From positions 32,860,001-32,924,000 of the forward strand of contig JBITNC010000001.1 of NCBI GenBank assembly GCA_050084985.1: DNA of 64,000 nucleotides, read 5' to 3'. This DNA is from Nageia nagi (lineage: Eukaryota; Pinophyta). The notes below the pieces were generated by a model. The model saw nothing but the letters and a program-made list of their open reading frames with translations, was not told the DNA's origin and ran no database searches. This document shows positions 1 through 13,700 of the stretch, piece after piece (position 1 is the stretch's first letter; the number at the start of each line of letters is the position of its first letter). A program made the translations under genes and the position numbers.

Positions 1-24
1 AGGAACGACACCAACAAAAATAAC

Positions 25-1221
25 CATAGTGATATGAGCATTCCTGCATTAAACATTTTTACTAGCTTCAATCTCCATATCCTGTAGGATTTTCTCAAAC
101 ACCTTCACCATAATCAAAGTCACCTAGATCATTCCTAGGATGTTATTACTCTTGCATAGACTACCCTTAGCCTCCCTTGGATTCTTAGGAACAAATATAT
201 CCTCCTCCATGTCCTATTCTATATAAGTTGGAATATTTATAAGAATATTTAGTGATGAGTATTTCTTCTCCACTTCCAACATCTCATGAACCCCTTCCAA
301 TCTACTTTCCAACCTAAGAGGTTGGACTCCTTAGGCTTCTTCCTTAGCATTTGATAGTTTTAGATACTTTTCCATGAACTATAACTCATCTAGGTCTACC
401 TCAACATCATATTCCTCCACATAACTAGCACATTTCTTCTTCTTTCAAGTTGGCTACCACTTTAAATCGACCTCAACCATTACCAGTTGCCAATCCACAC
501 CCTTAAACTTGATCTAATTCTTCTTCTTCTAACTACTATCTGATTCACCTTCTACTATTCCCATTGAGGATATTCCTTTAGGAAACACCTATTTCAATAT
601 ATCTAACATCCCCATTTGGACCATAATATGTTTTAACATCATCATAATTAGACTTTGATGAATCAAGTCACTACCCTTACTTTTTTGGAAGTCCTTTGCT
701 ATTGAGATATAAATTTAGAAACATAGGAATATTCATTTTAATTCCCTTTAAAGGATTCAAAAAACTAAAATGAAAAATATGAATCCAAACATTTGTATTA
801 TTAAGGATGATAAATTATATGATTATGAGAGAAAACCCCATCTAAGGTTCTAGTAATGAAAATCAGACCACCACCTCTTGCTTCTCTTATGGAAGCTTAG
901 GATCTCCTATATAAAACTTGACCAACTCTATCTTCAAGATATGGTTATCTTGATGGACCTCCTCACCCATAATTGTCAACCTTATAACCTTTGATAGAAG
1001 TTTCTAGTTTACTTGAAACTTGATGCCATACACCATCAAATTTCCTTACCAACTTTCTAGGAATTATCTAGTGATATGTTCATTGTAACCATAAATGTTT
1101 TCTAGAAACTTTATTAAACCCCTAATTCTAAAATTGTTTGAATAATGCGGTAAACCTTAAGCTTCCTAAGATCCAACCTAAACTTTGAACCCTTAGCATC
1201 TTATTTCCTCTTAGGTGCCAT
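25..1221 (-). pseudogene. Unrecognised degenerate coding relic, possibly a retroelement accessory protein
   Basis: I do not recognise this family. A minus-strand ATG at 1221 opens with a basic N-terminus (MAPKRK, then a TAG). After a frame change near 1120 a mostly open frame runs on with segments such as IRGLIKFLENIYGYNEHIT and NLMVYGIKFQVN. From about 720 to 30 one frame continues with few stops and an acidic, glutamate-rich part (VEEYDVEVDLDEL). Stops are mainly TAG. Length (about 390 codons), basic start and acidic tail resemble hypothetical proteins carried by plant retroelements, but that is inference. It lies on the same strand as the neighbouring LINE and just beyond its 3' end. The left end runs off or ends near the window edge. 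Confidence 0.4.
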
Positions 1222-1989
1222 AGTAGTAGTAAAGAACCTGATACTAAGCATTGGATACTCCTAATCAAGACTATAGATGATTTGGTTGGAAACCTCCTCA
1301 ATAAATTGACTATAAATATAAGTGTTAATTACCTTAGCTTGGATTTGTAAATCATAAAACCTCCATGACTAAAATGAGTTCCCACTCAGCTATCCTACTA
1401 TGATGTACAAACTTCAAGGATAGTAAGCCACATCATTAACACTTCAATGGCCATCACCTTTTAACTCACCAATTCTCACCATTTGTAAAGTTACTTTGAT
1501 GATGAGCCTACTACCATTATGAATAAAGAAGTTTGTAATGATCCCATCCCATTTCATGTGAAAAGTTATAATCCAGCCCATATGATGCTTCATAATCAAA
1601 TGATGTGAGTCTTCCCAAGCCCATATTTATTGGCCCTCATTATGAATTTTAGTGGGAGTCTGCCAAAGTATCACATGGATAGAAACCCATCCAACTAGCC
1701 TCTCTAACAAATCCCACTACACCCAAAGAACCCACAATCCAAAAAGAAAAAAGTTGTGACCTATGTAGATCCAACTTAGTAACCCCTAGTGCTAAGTCAT
1801 ATGCCTTGAGGAAAAACTCCATATGGTCATACAACTACCCTAATTTGCATATAAGTCAACTAATACTTTTCAAAAATTCCCACCATACAAAACCTTCCTA
1901 CCACGAAATTCAACATCTCATAAATCCTTTCAATTTAAAAACCAATATTCACTTCCAAATTTAGACCCTACCATTACCTTCCCATCCAT
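1222..1989. other. Stretch with no gene recognised
   Basis: A 61-codon minus-strand frame at 1649-1834 is the longest open piece, with no recognisable motif or neighbour in the same frame. It may be the decayed 3' untranslated tail of the adjacent LINE or the 5' leader of the relic at 25-1221. No poly-T run marks a LINE 3' end here. Confidence 0.4.
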
Positions 1990-1999
1990 TCTCCTTTTT

Positions 2000-4900
2000 T
2001 AAAGACAATAAACATTTGAAGAAATACCTATCCTAAACCCTAACCAAGTTATTCACCTCCTAATAATCATGATAGATAATTACATTCTCAATCCTATCAA
2101 TTATTCCTCTAGCATTTGTAATCATAAACTTAATTTCCCAACTTGGTAGAGTGTATCCCTAGAGCATTTTTACCACATTGAGAGTCCCTAATAATAATGA
2201 GATTACTATAATTTATCCTTTTAAGCATAGTTAAATTGATGAATGTTGCTTGATATTTAGCAAAATGAATCATTTGAAATCCCATAGGTTCTACAATAAT
2301 TAATTAAATTCCTCCCAAATGATCTCTCACTACTCTTGCTACTCCTACAAGACTTGGGTTACCTTTTGACAAGCCATGAAAGTTAATCGATAACCAACCC
2401 ATTAAGGGATGAGTCTAATAAGATTTGTTTCTAGGATGTTAAATAATCTTATCAGTACTTCTTTCTAGGACCCAATTGATAATAATTAGGGCCTCCATAG
2501 GAGATTTCCGCATCATCTTAGGCTTGAATATAGATAGGTTCTCCTTGATGAAATGAGTAATATTTAGAGTAATGTGATGAGCTAGGAGATTGACATATTA
2601 GAACACTTAACAATTTTTTTCTTTCTAGACTCCCCACTAGATATGGGGAAGACTAAGGTCCCACATTCTTCTTAGTATAGTGTTGAAGAATGGGTTCTCC
2701 CATTATCGTTGCAGGTCATTAACCATCCTAGGAGCCACCCACTTCATATGGAACTACTACAAAAAAAAGTGAAAGAATTAATAGTGTAATCATAATGAAT
2801 TAGAAAATGGTTCACTAATTACTCTTTGATTTGGTACAAAATACATTTTTTATTCATACAATAGCCCCTCCTTCTTAGGTTTTTCACAATGAGGATTTTA
2901 TTTTTGGTAGCCACCTAGAAAAAGAAACCAATTTCAGGAATGTGATTCTTGATCCACACCTTTTGAGCCATATTCCATACAAGAATACTCACACCCAAGA
3001 TCTTATAGGCTGATTTAACTAAGAAGAAACCTTATTTCTCCCCTTCCCAAACAAAGGAGTCCTCCTTTCCTAGAGATAGAGAAAAAAAAGTTTAACATCT
3101 TATTCAAAGTATCCAAAGGTTGCTTCTAAGAATCTAATGGATGGTCTAAAGTCAACAAACTTCCAAGACCACCTCTACCCCTAGGAAATATAATTATGGA
3201 ACTTCCTTCCATATTTTTGAATATGGTTCCTCATTAAGATAGCTAATTCCTCATGCTCCCAAAGTGAAGACTTTAATAACCAACTATCCTTCCAAAAGTG
3301 AACTCTGCTCCCATACCTAATAATCCAACATCTATGATTTTTGACAAAAACTTTGTACATTGAAGATTATTTCAAAAAATAGAGCCTACTATTGGATTCA
3401 CCTCTTCCAAAAATATGGAATTAGGTAGGTATTTAGCTTTGACAATCCTAACCAAAGGAAAAGTTTCCCCAATAGCCACCTTCCAAGCTACCTTACCCAT
3501 CAGAGGAAGATTCATCTTCTTGAAGTTTCTATCACCCAAACCACCTTTCTTGATAGGAAAGAAAACCTTATTCCAAGCCACCAACACCATCCTCATTTTC
3601 TCCTCCAAGTAATTCTAAAGAAGTCTCTCTAAATTTGGATTAAATTATCAAACACCTTCCCTAACATATTAAAGATAGACACATACTAGATTGATAAGCT
3701 CTATAAAATAATTTAATCAACTAAAGTTTACTCACTTGGATTAGAAGAGCACCCTTCTAGCCTACTAAGTTCCTAGAAAAACATACAATAACTAGGTCCC
3801 ACAAGGTCTCCTTCATCCCACCTTTAAAAAGGGGCATTCCAACATAGGGATTAACAATTCTCCAATAGCATAATGGAAGATATTTTCCACTCTCTATTGG
3901 ACCAACCTCCCTATGTTAAAAAACAAAAATAGCTTACTATTCTCAAAATTTATCTTTTGTCCTATATCCTATTGATAAAGGTCTAAGATTTTCTTGATAT
4001 GGTGAGCTTGGAGAATAGAAGATCTAGTTGAGATCAAGGTATCATCCACAAATTGTTGGTAAGAGATCAATAGAAGATCAATTATAGGTATTATACCTTC
4101 AATATTTTTAGTGATTTTTTGAATACTCCTCCCTAATGTTTTAGCTAAAATAATGAACAAGAAGGAGAATAATGGATCACTTTGGTAGAGGCCTCTTTTT
4201 TCAAGGAAATAGCTCGCAAAAACACCATTAATAAGAATAAAAAAGGAAGTAGTTGAAATACATTCCCATATAAGAGCCAATCAATCCTTTCAAAACCCAA
4301 ACTTATGTAACACTAGAAATAATAATATCCAATCAAATTTATCATAGGCTTTATGAATATCAAGTTTGAGCAACATACCATCCCTTCCAAATTTAAAGGT
4401 AGAATGAGTAACTTCATAAACTATAATTATCCCATCTAGAATTTAAATCCCATGTAAAAAACCCCCTTGATTAGGAATAATGATAAGAGGGATAATGGTT
4501 TATAATCTGTTTTCCATAACTTTTGAAATAATGTTATAAAACATAAGTTGATAGGGAAAAACTTACTAAAATAATTAGCATTAGTCTCCTTAGGAATGAG
4601 AGCTACAAAGGTGGAATTCACATCTTTTGGCATGATTTTTGAGGTTTAAAATTTTTGAGCCACCATTATAATATCCTTGCATATAATTTTCCAAAAATAC
4701 TGAAATAAACATCCAAGAAAGCTATCCATACATGGAGCCTTTGAACCTCCCATATTGAACACTACTTCTTGAATATTTTTCTCTAGTAACTTTCCACTTA
4801 GAAAGTTGTTGAGTCTCTCATTCATCAAACCTAGAATATTATAAAGAAGCTTATTAATTAATCTTTACTAAGAAATAAAATTTTGGCCAAGGATATTGAT

Positions 4901-6142
4901 GAAGAAAGAGACACCTTTCTCTATGATATTGATTAGATCCTTTGTAAAAGATCCATCCGTAGACTAAATCTCCCAGATACAATTGTGTTTGTGATGCCTT
5001 AAAGTGGTAACATAAAAAAACTTTGTTTTCTTATCCCCTTCCTTAAGCCAAGTTATCCTGGACTTTTTCTTCCACATTATCTCCTCTTGTTCAAGGATAA
5101 TATTTGATTGGCCTAGGGTCACCCTTTCCATACTTCATATTTCCTATGACCATTCCTATATCTATATTTGATCTTCAAGAATTCTCAATTGGTCTTGAAG
5201 TCAACCTTTCTTTTGGAGATGAAACTAAATGTTTCTCTATTTTAAACCTTAATATTCTTCATAATGAATCCTAATTTCTTGGCAAGTTGATTCAGGAGTG
5301 AGCTAGAAAAGTTTTGTTACCATCACACTCTAATATTTTACTCTAAGCTCTCATGGTTAAGCCACATTTTTTCAAAATGTAAAGAGGAATTAAATCATCT
5401 CCTTTAGTCTTGAGTTTACCATAGTAAGAGGTTATAGTCCAAGATAGACTTTAGGTAACCTGTAAGAGTAAATTCCCTAAAATTAGCAATGTAATCTTGA
5501 GATATAAGCATTCTATCAAGTTTTTCTTAGATATGAGAGGCTCCACACCTTCCATTTGCCTAAGTATACTTTATTCTCCTAAGATCTAGGGCCATATGAT
5601 TATAACCATTAATAAACCCTATAAAATCTTGTATACTATCAATGAATCCATCTACTCCCCTTTGCTTTTCAAAAGAGTATAAGGAGGCATCGAAGCCTAG
5701 CCATAATCCAATTTAGGTCTTTAAAAGCTTCCCTCATTTGATTTAAAGAATACCAAGACTTTTCTTCTCACATATGTAGTAGGAGCAAACATATTTGTAA
5801 CAATAAAGGTCCCTTGGTATCCAAAGATGTGAAAATGATTAAATAAAAATTTGGACTAGAAATAGTCATTCTACCTTCTAATTTATGTATATCCCATAAA
5901 CATAAAATACATTTAGACTTACCAACCACATGAACAATAGTAAAATATGCATCTCTTAATAAAATATTTTTAATGAAAAAATATTTCCCTTCAATGATTT
6001 TTGTTTCTTGGAGGAGGATGACCTTAGATATCATATCTTTTTTTAAAGCCAATAAGCTTATGTGTCTTTTGGGGGCATATATTCCCCTAACATTCCAAGA
6101 AAGGACTCTTATTACTTCATAATTTTTACTTTTTACCTCCAC
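2000..6142 (-). pseudogene. LINE ORF2 relic: endonuclease, reverse transcriptase, zf-RVT, RNase H
   Basis: ORF2 nicks the target and copies the RNA. The endonuclease start is seen at 6142-5990 (VLSWNVRGI, then VILLQETKI). RT blocks: FVALIPKE and INLCF (4610-4540), LDIHKAYDKFDW (about 4360-4310), GLYQSDPLFSFLFI (4180-4130) and the catalytic box as FVDDT (near 4045). GGLGDRNFKKMNLPLMGK lies at 3550-3480. The zf-RVT-like tail reads NHFLIHYDYTINSF near 2800. An RNase H domain follows at 2400-2020 (SKGNPSLVGVARVVRDHLGG, then ENVIIYHDY). Its catalytic aspartate is changed (NFHG for the usual NFDG), and the usual glutamate is lysine (FAKYQA). Many stops and frame changes make it non-functional. Confidence 0.85.
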
Positions 6143-6159
6143 CTTTGAATAAGGTGGCT

Positions 6160-7764
6160 TGATATCTCTTAGAAATATTTACTTTTATTTCTCATTATCT
6201 CAACACTCCTTTAGAATGTCTACTAAGTTGATCTTTACCTACCAAACCATGAAGCTTCTTCTTTTTCTTTTTACACTTACAACCCAGGGTAGAAATAATA
6301 TTTTCCTCTTAAAAATATAAGCTCTCATCATCTCCCTAAAATGTACCACCTATGGAATGGTTAGGATGGTCACAATAACATCTTGATCCTTCTTTCCTTG
6401 AATCTTAAGCTCTAGGTTATTCTTTAAAGGTACAAGGAATTACATTTAAGGAACTCTATCTAGAACCTTGTTGTTTAAGCCAACTTAGGGGTCGCCAAGC
6501 ACTTGGGTTTGAGAAATAATTTCCCTCTCACCTTGATACTCCTCCCTAATCACTAGGAACTCCTTATAAAGGAATACTCCTCTAGTATCTATCATTCTAT
6601 TTCAAAAGTCTATCAACATCATCTTTATCATCTAACATAGCTAACAAGGCCTCTTCCATGACTAGTCCCATCCCAACATGGACCATGGCTTTTCTGAAAT
6701 GATATTTTCTCCTTAATCAAAGCATCCTTATAAGGTTATTCCTCCAAGATAGATAAATCAATATGTGTGGGAACCATAGTCATATACTCCTTAATAGATG
6801 AACTTGATATTCCACCTTTCTCTATTATCTAGACTGAGCCTTTCCTATCTTGTTCTTTTATTTTTTCGTTTGTTTTTATTACAATTTCATGGGACACCAT
6901 GATGAGGCATGGCCCTTTTGCTTATATACCAGGCATTTTTGAGGAGTATTTTCATATTCAATTGATTGAGACCATTCCCTTAATTCCAAGATTAAGTTAA
7001 TGGAATTTAGGAGTTTATAAGTGGGAAAAATACTAGCACATAATCTTGCAAAGTTTGTCTTGGATTTTACCTTAGTATTCTTATCAATGGTAATGAGATT
7101 TCCTATCCAATTTATGATCCTTGATAAGACTTCATCATTTGAATATTAAAATAGGATACCTAGGAGTCTAAACCAAATAGGAACAATAGTAATAACTTAG
7201 GTATTAAGATCAAAATTTGAAATCCATTTCGTCATGAACAAAGCTTGCTACCCAAACATCCAAGGGTTTCTATATAAAAGGTTTTGAATATCTCCCCCAT
7301 AAAAAAACTCAATAAAAAAGAAACCATTCAAAAAAGTAACTACATCAAATTTCCTATCATTTTTCATTTTTGAAAGGTCCATTCCTACATAAAATCTATA
7401 TCCAAACATGGTCCAAGAAACTTGCCCATAAGATTCAAAGAACCTTACTTCATGGTGATATTAATAATTTTAGGGGGATCATAAGCTTCCTCATAATAGC
7501 TCAAATATTAAAGCACATTTCCAAAGGAGAGACACTTGATCCTCATACCACTTGGTTATATGATAGTTTTTTCTACTTTATCATATTCACATCCATATGA
7601 TCAGTTAGATCTAGATACTTATAGTCAATCCTAACCTCTAAAACTACATCAAGAGATGCCTTACCATTCGAATCCATTCTCACTTGAATCTCAAGAATTG
7701 ACCTAGCTCCACCTTCATTGCTTTCCACCAAACCTAACCCACCAAGCTCCCTCATGATATCCAC
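6160..7764 (-). pseudogene. LINE ORF1 relic: DUF4283-like protein with zinc knuckle
   Basis: ORF1 proteins of plant L1 elements bind the element RNA. Here the minus-strand sequence at 7330-7140 reads, across a frame change, RNPWMFG-stop-QALFMTKWISNF and then VITIVPIWFRLLGI, the typical DUF4283 end. It continues as DEVLSRIINWIGNLITIDKN (7140-7080), the usual following segment. A zinc knuckle follows near 6950-6890 as CLVYKQKGHASSWC: C-x2-Y-x4-H-x4-C, with the second cysteine changed to tyrosine. The N-terminal part up to 7764 (MDIMRELGGLG) is assigned by position only. The C-terminal part (6850-6160) is low complexity and broken. Confidence 0.8.
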
Positions 7765-7770
7765 CTACTC

Positions 7771-10689
7771 CATGCCTCACTCCATTCAAAACCTATTTGG
7801 TACTTTTTAATTTTTTATTTATTTTTAAATTACTTGTAGATTTATCTAATTTCTAAATTTTTTATTAATGGGTAAATTTTGTATTAATAAAAAAGGGTGA
7901 AGTTTATAAGGGTCTTCTCCAACCTTTACAAAAGGAGCTTCTTTGAAATAGTTTTCTTTATGCTACATTCTCCTTACTAGAATAAAAAACCACCAACCAA
8001 AACACTTCTTGAAACTTGCTATGACTAAGAGATCAAAATTTCTTCTAAGTGAAAAAACTAAGTTGATAGGATTTTCCATTAGGCTTATCTTTTTAGGAAA
8101 CTTTACATTAATAGCTAGACACCCATATATGTATAGATGTATTAAAGTTAAAATTGTAGTAAATAGAGGAAGCTTCTGTAGGTTTTAATACATTTCTTCA
8201 TAGCTAAATTTGTAGAATCTAATGTAGGTATTACTAAGAAAAATCTCCTTGAGACACATATGCTTCCCAACCTATTCATACTTTGTACTTTTTTCTCCTC
8301 TTTTGAGTTGGCCTCTTTAAGCATCTCCTTGTGTAGCTTAGGCTCATAGATTTCTTCAAGCCTACTGAGATCCCTTTACTTGTTATTTCTTAGGAGTCTA
8401 GCTTTGTTGCTTTGGCTATTTTAGCTTTGGTCTAGTTGGATGATTTGTTAGGATTATCTATGGTCTCCATATTATCTTGAGTCATCAAAAGGTCTTGGCC
8501 CTTGCTCTTGAAATTTTCATCAATCTTTATAATATTAAATTATAATGAGGGGTTTGATCTTCCAAATTTACTACTTAAAAACCAAGAAAATATGTTGTAT
8601 TTTACTTTGAAGTCACACCTTCTTGTATGGCTTTCATATTTGTTTAAGAATGAAGGTATCTTAACCTTAGATCTTCTAACTAAATTTTCCATACATCCTT
8701 TAATGACTAGGTTATCTTCCATTACCACCTATTAGCTATATAATTGAGTTTGTTATTCTAGGCCTACTAACTTTGACCCATATTTAGTGATACTTTTGCA
8801 TTCTATTGAAACCCCCTCTCTACTTTTTACCATCAAAGAAATACATCTTTCCTCTAAAGCATAGAGGAGTTCTAATTAATGGATAGCATCCAATGGGGCT
8901 CTCTTAGGGTTCATTAATCAAAGGACTAGGAACCTCTCCTCCTCTCTAGGGATTACAATGGACTTCATATCCTCTAGAATTGGTGTTTGATATTTTTGAT
9001 ACCTATCAATAGTTTCTTATTCTAGATCTAGTTCTAATCTATTTCCAACTTATATGAAAACCTCATCACTTGAAATATTCATCTCCAAGTTAAGTTTTCT
9101 TTTTAGTCTGCTACTCCTTCTTAGTTCCTCTTGTAGCAGACCATAAATTGGCCTCTCATCCTTGTACTTCACTTCTTTAACTCTAACTTTTATTTGGCCC
9201 TTGCACTTGCACAAGACCTTCCTTCTCTTAGAGACTATAAAATTCTTTTTTGTATTATTAGAACTACTTCTTCCTTTTTTGTTCCTCATTTATCTCTAAT
9301 CATTATGAGGGTATCAACTACCTCAACTTCCTCTTGGGATTCACTTTATGATAATTCTTCACTATCCATTAATTGGGGGATTTGATAGTAGATTTATCCT
9401 TGTTGATCACCTTCTCTTAGAGCTTTTTAGGCTTTTTCTATGCTTGTCTCATTAGATAGGGTTCTATATTGGAGACCTATTTCTTTTCTATACCCTTCTG
9501 GTTATTGGTGTTAGTGCTTCACCCTTGTCTAAGGCTTCTCATAATTTCTTTTTAGCAAGTTCATAGACTTTACCATTAATAATGACTTTTACCCTAGGAG
9601 GTTTTCTAGGTTCCATATAAAAAGCTCTTTCTAACACTAATTTGATAAAGGAGCTCGCTCTTTTTTAATCTTTTCAATCAAAAATGTTAGGGAATTGAAG
9701 ATAAAAAGGGGAAATTTACCTTTATTATCTCTAAAATGATGAAATGATTCAACAAGAAGAAATGTGATGTAAGAAGAAATTTGTATCTCTCCTCCAACAT
9801 TACATACTTAATTAGTACTAAAGCCACATTATCCCAAGGTTTGGGAATCAATTCTTGAACAATCCTTATTTAATATTTTCAAGGTTTTTAGATTTTAGTG
9901 CTTTCAGCAAAAATTTATTTCTAGCCTCAAGTTTGTTCAATTTCCTCTCCCTTATAATATATAGAACTTCATTTAGAATAATGATAGCATATGCTATTGA
10001 TACATGGATAAACATAATCTCCTACCATTAACCTTGCATCTACTATTCTCCCACAACCTTGTACTTCTAGAGAAATCCTATCATCATACCCTTTCCATGC
10101 ATTGATAAAATTATCTAGTCCTCCCTCACATATTATGTTCCACATTAAGGGTTACCCTTGACCTCATCTAAGGAGGAAGGCTTTACTCTTACCAAGTATC
10201 CCCCCATCTTTGCATATCTAAATCTCCCCTACTTCACTTCTTCATAGCATAACTTATTGGATACTCTATTGTCAAAATCTATTTTCCAATCCCTCACCAC
10301 CCTCAATAATTATGGAAAGTAAGTGCCTTTCATCATTGTTCTTTCTCTTAAGGTTCTTTTCACACTTAATGAGAAAGCTAGGTTAGGATGGCTCATAGAG
10401 AGAGTCATTAGGAGTCCAAATCAAGACCTTGAGATGATGCTATATTTTCATTAGTACTTATAAGTTAGAGATCCAATGCAAATTATAGGAAAATCCACTT
10501 TCCTCCAAGTTTTCCTAAAAGTATAGGCATCATTCTTCATCTACTATGAGATAGAGGCTCTTCTACTAATAATTTGGGCCAAGTTTGGAAGAGTATGCTA
10601 AATAGGACTTGATTATGTAGGCATAGACAAATATGATCCAATGTGGCAAGATGGATAGGTCTCTTGAATCTCTTAACTAACAAATTTAC
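7771..10689 (-). other. Unresolved coding-like relic between two LINEs
   Basis: No complete family is recognised. The minus strand holds several partly open stretches: about 10400-9980 (WKIDFDNRVSNKLCYEEVK and a later GCGRIVDARLMVGDYVYP) and 9289-9050, a lysine/arginine-rich stretch with RRSSRLKRK. Both resemble the linker and C-terminal regions of LINE ORF1 proteins, so a third LINE ORF1 fragment, or the 5' leader of the LINE at 1990-7770, is possible. Open frames on the plus strand here are complements of these relics. Low confidence in any function. Confidence 0.3.
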
Positions 10690-10749
10690 TAGTGATTCAC
10701 CTATCCTTAGACCTACATCTTATTACAAGTTAATTTTTGAAGCAACACC

Positions 10750-13700
10750 TTTGTATTTACCCCATCCTTCACCCTATTTCGTATTTTGCTTGGGTGGTAG
10801 TTCTCTCTAACACAATTCTTAAAATTTTATTTTGCCCTCATTATTATAATCTTGGACATATATTTTTTTTTTTTTTACTTATTATTGAATTCTTTCTCAT
10901 TACATTCTTTCCATATTTTCCAAAGCATATGGGCTAGTATCAAATACTAGGGCTTTTCTATATATTTAGTATTTTGTGAAGGTAATCATTGTACAACCTA
11001 ATCACTAACACTTTCTAGGAGGGCCCCTAAATTATAAATATGTCCTCTTATTTCATTTCAAAATATTATGGAAAAGAGGTAGTGAAGGAAGATATGATTC
11101 TATGATTCTTGTTGTTCCTTACATAGATAGCATCTATTAGGGATAGTCATACTTTTTTTCTTTAAGTTATCTATTATGGCTAACTTGTTATGCAATAGAA
11201 CCCAAATGAAGAAAGTGATTTTCTAAATGAGTCCTTTTATCCAAAACAATTTCAATATCATATTATCTTCCTTTTCATTATCATTTAATAGATATCCAAT
11301 TGCTTCTCTTATATTGAATTTTCCTTTGCTTAAATCCATTCCATCTTGTTTTATCTTTTTTTCCTCCTATTGAAGCTATCTTAACTTTAAGTTCCTCTTG
11401 GATTTCAGAAATCTCATTTTTCACATCTGAAAAAGGAATATATATGAAATTCCATCCCTTCTTCTTAGAGAAGTAATCACTAATCCTTTATCCCTATCTT
11501 CTTTTCAACCAAGGTATTTCCTTTTACAAGACTTTTGAAGAGATTAAAGCAGAATCTCTAATCCAAAGGTCTTCCCAAAAGAAGGTATTGTTACCATCTC
11601 CAATTTCCCATCTAACAGTCAATCTTTGAGTTTAATAATTCAATTCCAAAAGGGGGATACATGAGGTAGGTTTGAAACTCTTAATAAGTGATTTGGACTA
11701 TTAAGATACTTAGCCTTAAAAATCCTAGCCCATTCTCTTTCCTCCTCTATAGTCATTTTCTAGGCTATTTTGGATTTAAAATCTAGGTTCAAGTGTTTCA
11801 TTCTTCTCAAACCAATACCCCCTTTACTCTTTTCTCTACATAATTTATTTCAAGACACTAGTGATAGCTTTTTCCTAACCCCTTCAATAGCCCAAAGAAA
11901 TTTCCTATAAGTTGAGTCAATCTTTTTAGCAATGGATTTTGGCATATTAAAGATAAGCATACTATAGATGGGGATACTTTGGAGGGTTTGTTTGATGAGA
12001 AGAGTTATAGCTACATAGGTAGGAGTCTTTTCTTTCCATCTTACTAACTTCAAGTTAATCTTATTCAAAACTCTTTCCCATTGGTCAATTATGAATATAC
12101 CTACAAAAATGGGCATTCCTAAGTATTTAGTTGGGAGTTGGTAAATCATGTAGCCAAAGATATTTTTAATCTTTCTTTGTTTACTATTTGGAGTATTTAA
12201 AAAGAAGATTCTATTTTTTTGAAGGTTTACTCTTTGATTAGAGGATTATTCATATTCTGTTAAGGTTTTTCTAAATATGTTAGGCTCTTTTTTTTTAAGC
12301 TAACCAATAAGAATTATGTCATCAACAAATAGATGATGGGAGATAGTTGTCATTTTCTTAGTTGGTTTGTTTCCTTTGATATGTTGTAAACTCTATTCAT
12401 TATAAATTGCTTTCCCTAGTGCTTCTACCATGATGATTAACAAGTAGAGGGAAATGGGGTCACCTTGTCCTAGTCCTCTTTCTATCCCAAAGAAACCAAT
12501 TGAATTTCCATTAACCATGACTAAGAATCTAGGAGTTGTAATGCATTCTCTAATCTAGCTTTTATAGGTATCTTCAAAGCCAAATTTGTTTATAACTTCT
12601 TCAAGGAAATTCCAATTGACCTTATCATAAGTATTTTTCATATCAAGTTTGAGAAGCATTGCTTCTTCTTTTTTTCTTTCATAGATTGCAACACTTCATG
12701 CATCAATACAATCCCATCCATGATAAGTCTTCTAGCAAAAAAGCCATATTGTTCTTTTGATATCAGAGAAGGAAGAACATTTTTCATTCTTTCTTCCAAG
12801 CTTTTGGTTATGATTTTGTAGGTGACATTGCATAGGCTAATAGGTCTAAAGTCATTTAGTTCCTTTGTTGCATTCATTTTTGGAGTTAAAATAAGAAAAG
12901 TGGCATTACAATTTTTCAAAAGCTTACTTTTTTTAAAGAATTATGTGACTACTTCCATTAGATCTAAAGTTACTATCTCCAAATTTTCATAGAAGAATCC
13001 CACTTGGAAGCCATCTAGTAATGGTGCTTTATCCTTCTATATAAGAAATAAGGATTTTCAAACTTCTTCTTTAGAGGTTTTCTTGGTAAGTTCTTCATTC
13101 ATTTCCTTGGTAATTATATGAGGTTTATTTTGTAGTAGTCTATCCATATCCCTCTTATTCCTCTATTGATCCTTTTGTAGAAGTTTCTTATAGAATTTTT
13201 TTTCTTCCTCCTTTATCTCTTCTTCTTTCTAGGTGGTATTCCCATTTATTATTCTCAATTCTGAAATTCTATTTTTATTTCTTCTTTGGAACATGGTCAT
13301 TTTGAAGAAGTTAGTGTTTTTATCTCCCTCTTTTAACCATGTGATTCTTGATTTTTATTTCCATTAGTTTTCTTATTGGGATAGGTTATTGTAGTATTTG
13401 ACCAAGATTTATCTCTCTTTTTTGTCTAGTTCCTTTGTTCTAACCTTTCTTAAGATATCCTACTATATTGTTTCTAATTCTCCTTCAATCTCTATTTTTC
13501 ATTCTTCCACATTTCTAAATACTTTTTTATTCCATTTATTAACTATTCTTTTGACTTCCCTAAGTTTTTCTAAGAGCCTATACATTATTGTTCCTTTAAT
13601 ATCATAATTCCATCATTTCTTAAGATTCTCTTTAAAGCTAGGGTGATCCATCCACATGAACTCAAACTTAAAAGGTAATTTTTTCTTCTACTTTCCTTCC

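Larger units (their letters stand above)
1990..7770 (-). mobile_element. LINE (L1-type non-LTR retrotransposon), full structure but decayed
   Basis: The minus strand carries in order every part of a plant L1-type LINE: DUF4283-like ORF1 with a zinc knuckle (about 7600-6880), an endonuclease start (6142), reverse transcriptase blocks (4640-3970), the GGLG segment (near 3540), a zf-RVT-like region (3000-2780) and an RNase H domain (2400-2020). All frames are broken by stops and indels. About 5.8 kb is normal for the family. The 5' and 3' ends are approximate because no target-site duplication or poly(A) tail could be seen. A related but distinct LINE lies in the same orientation at 10690-16140. 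Confidence 0.85.

Noticed and set aside
10863-10876. T14 run as a Pol III terminator or LINE tail
   Set aside because: No A/B box promoter was seen, and the reading frame of the LINE tail seems to pass through it as lysines; left as uncertain.
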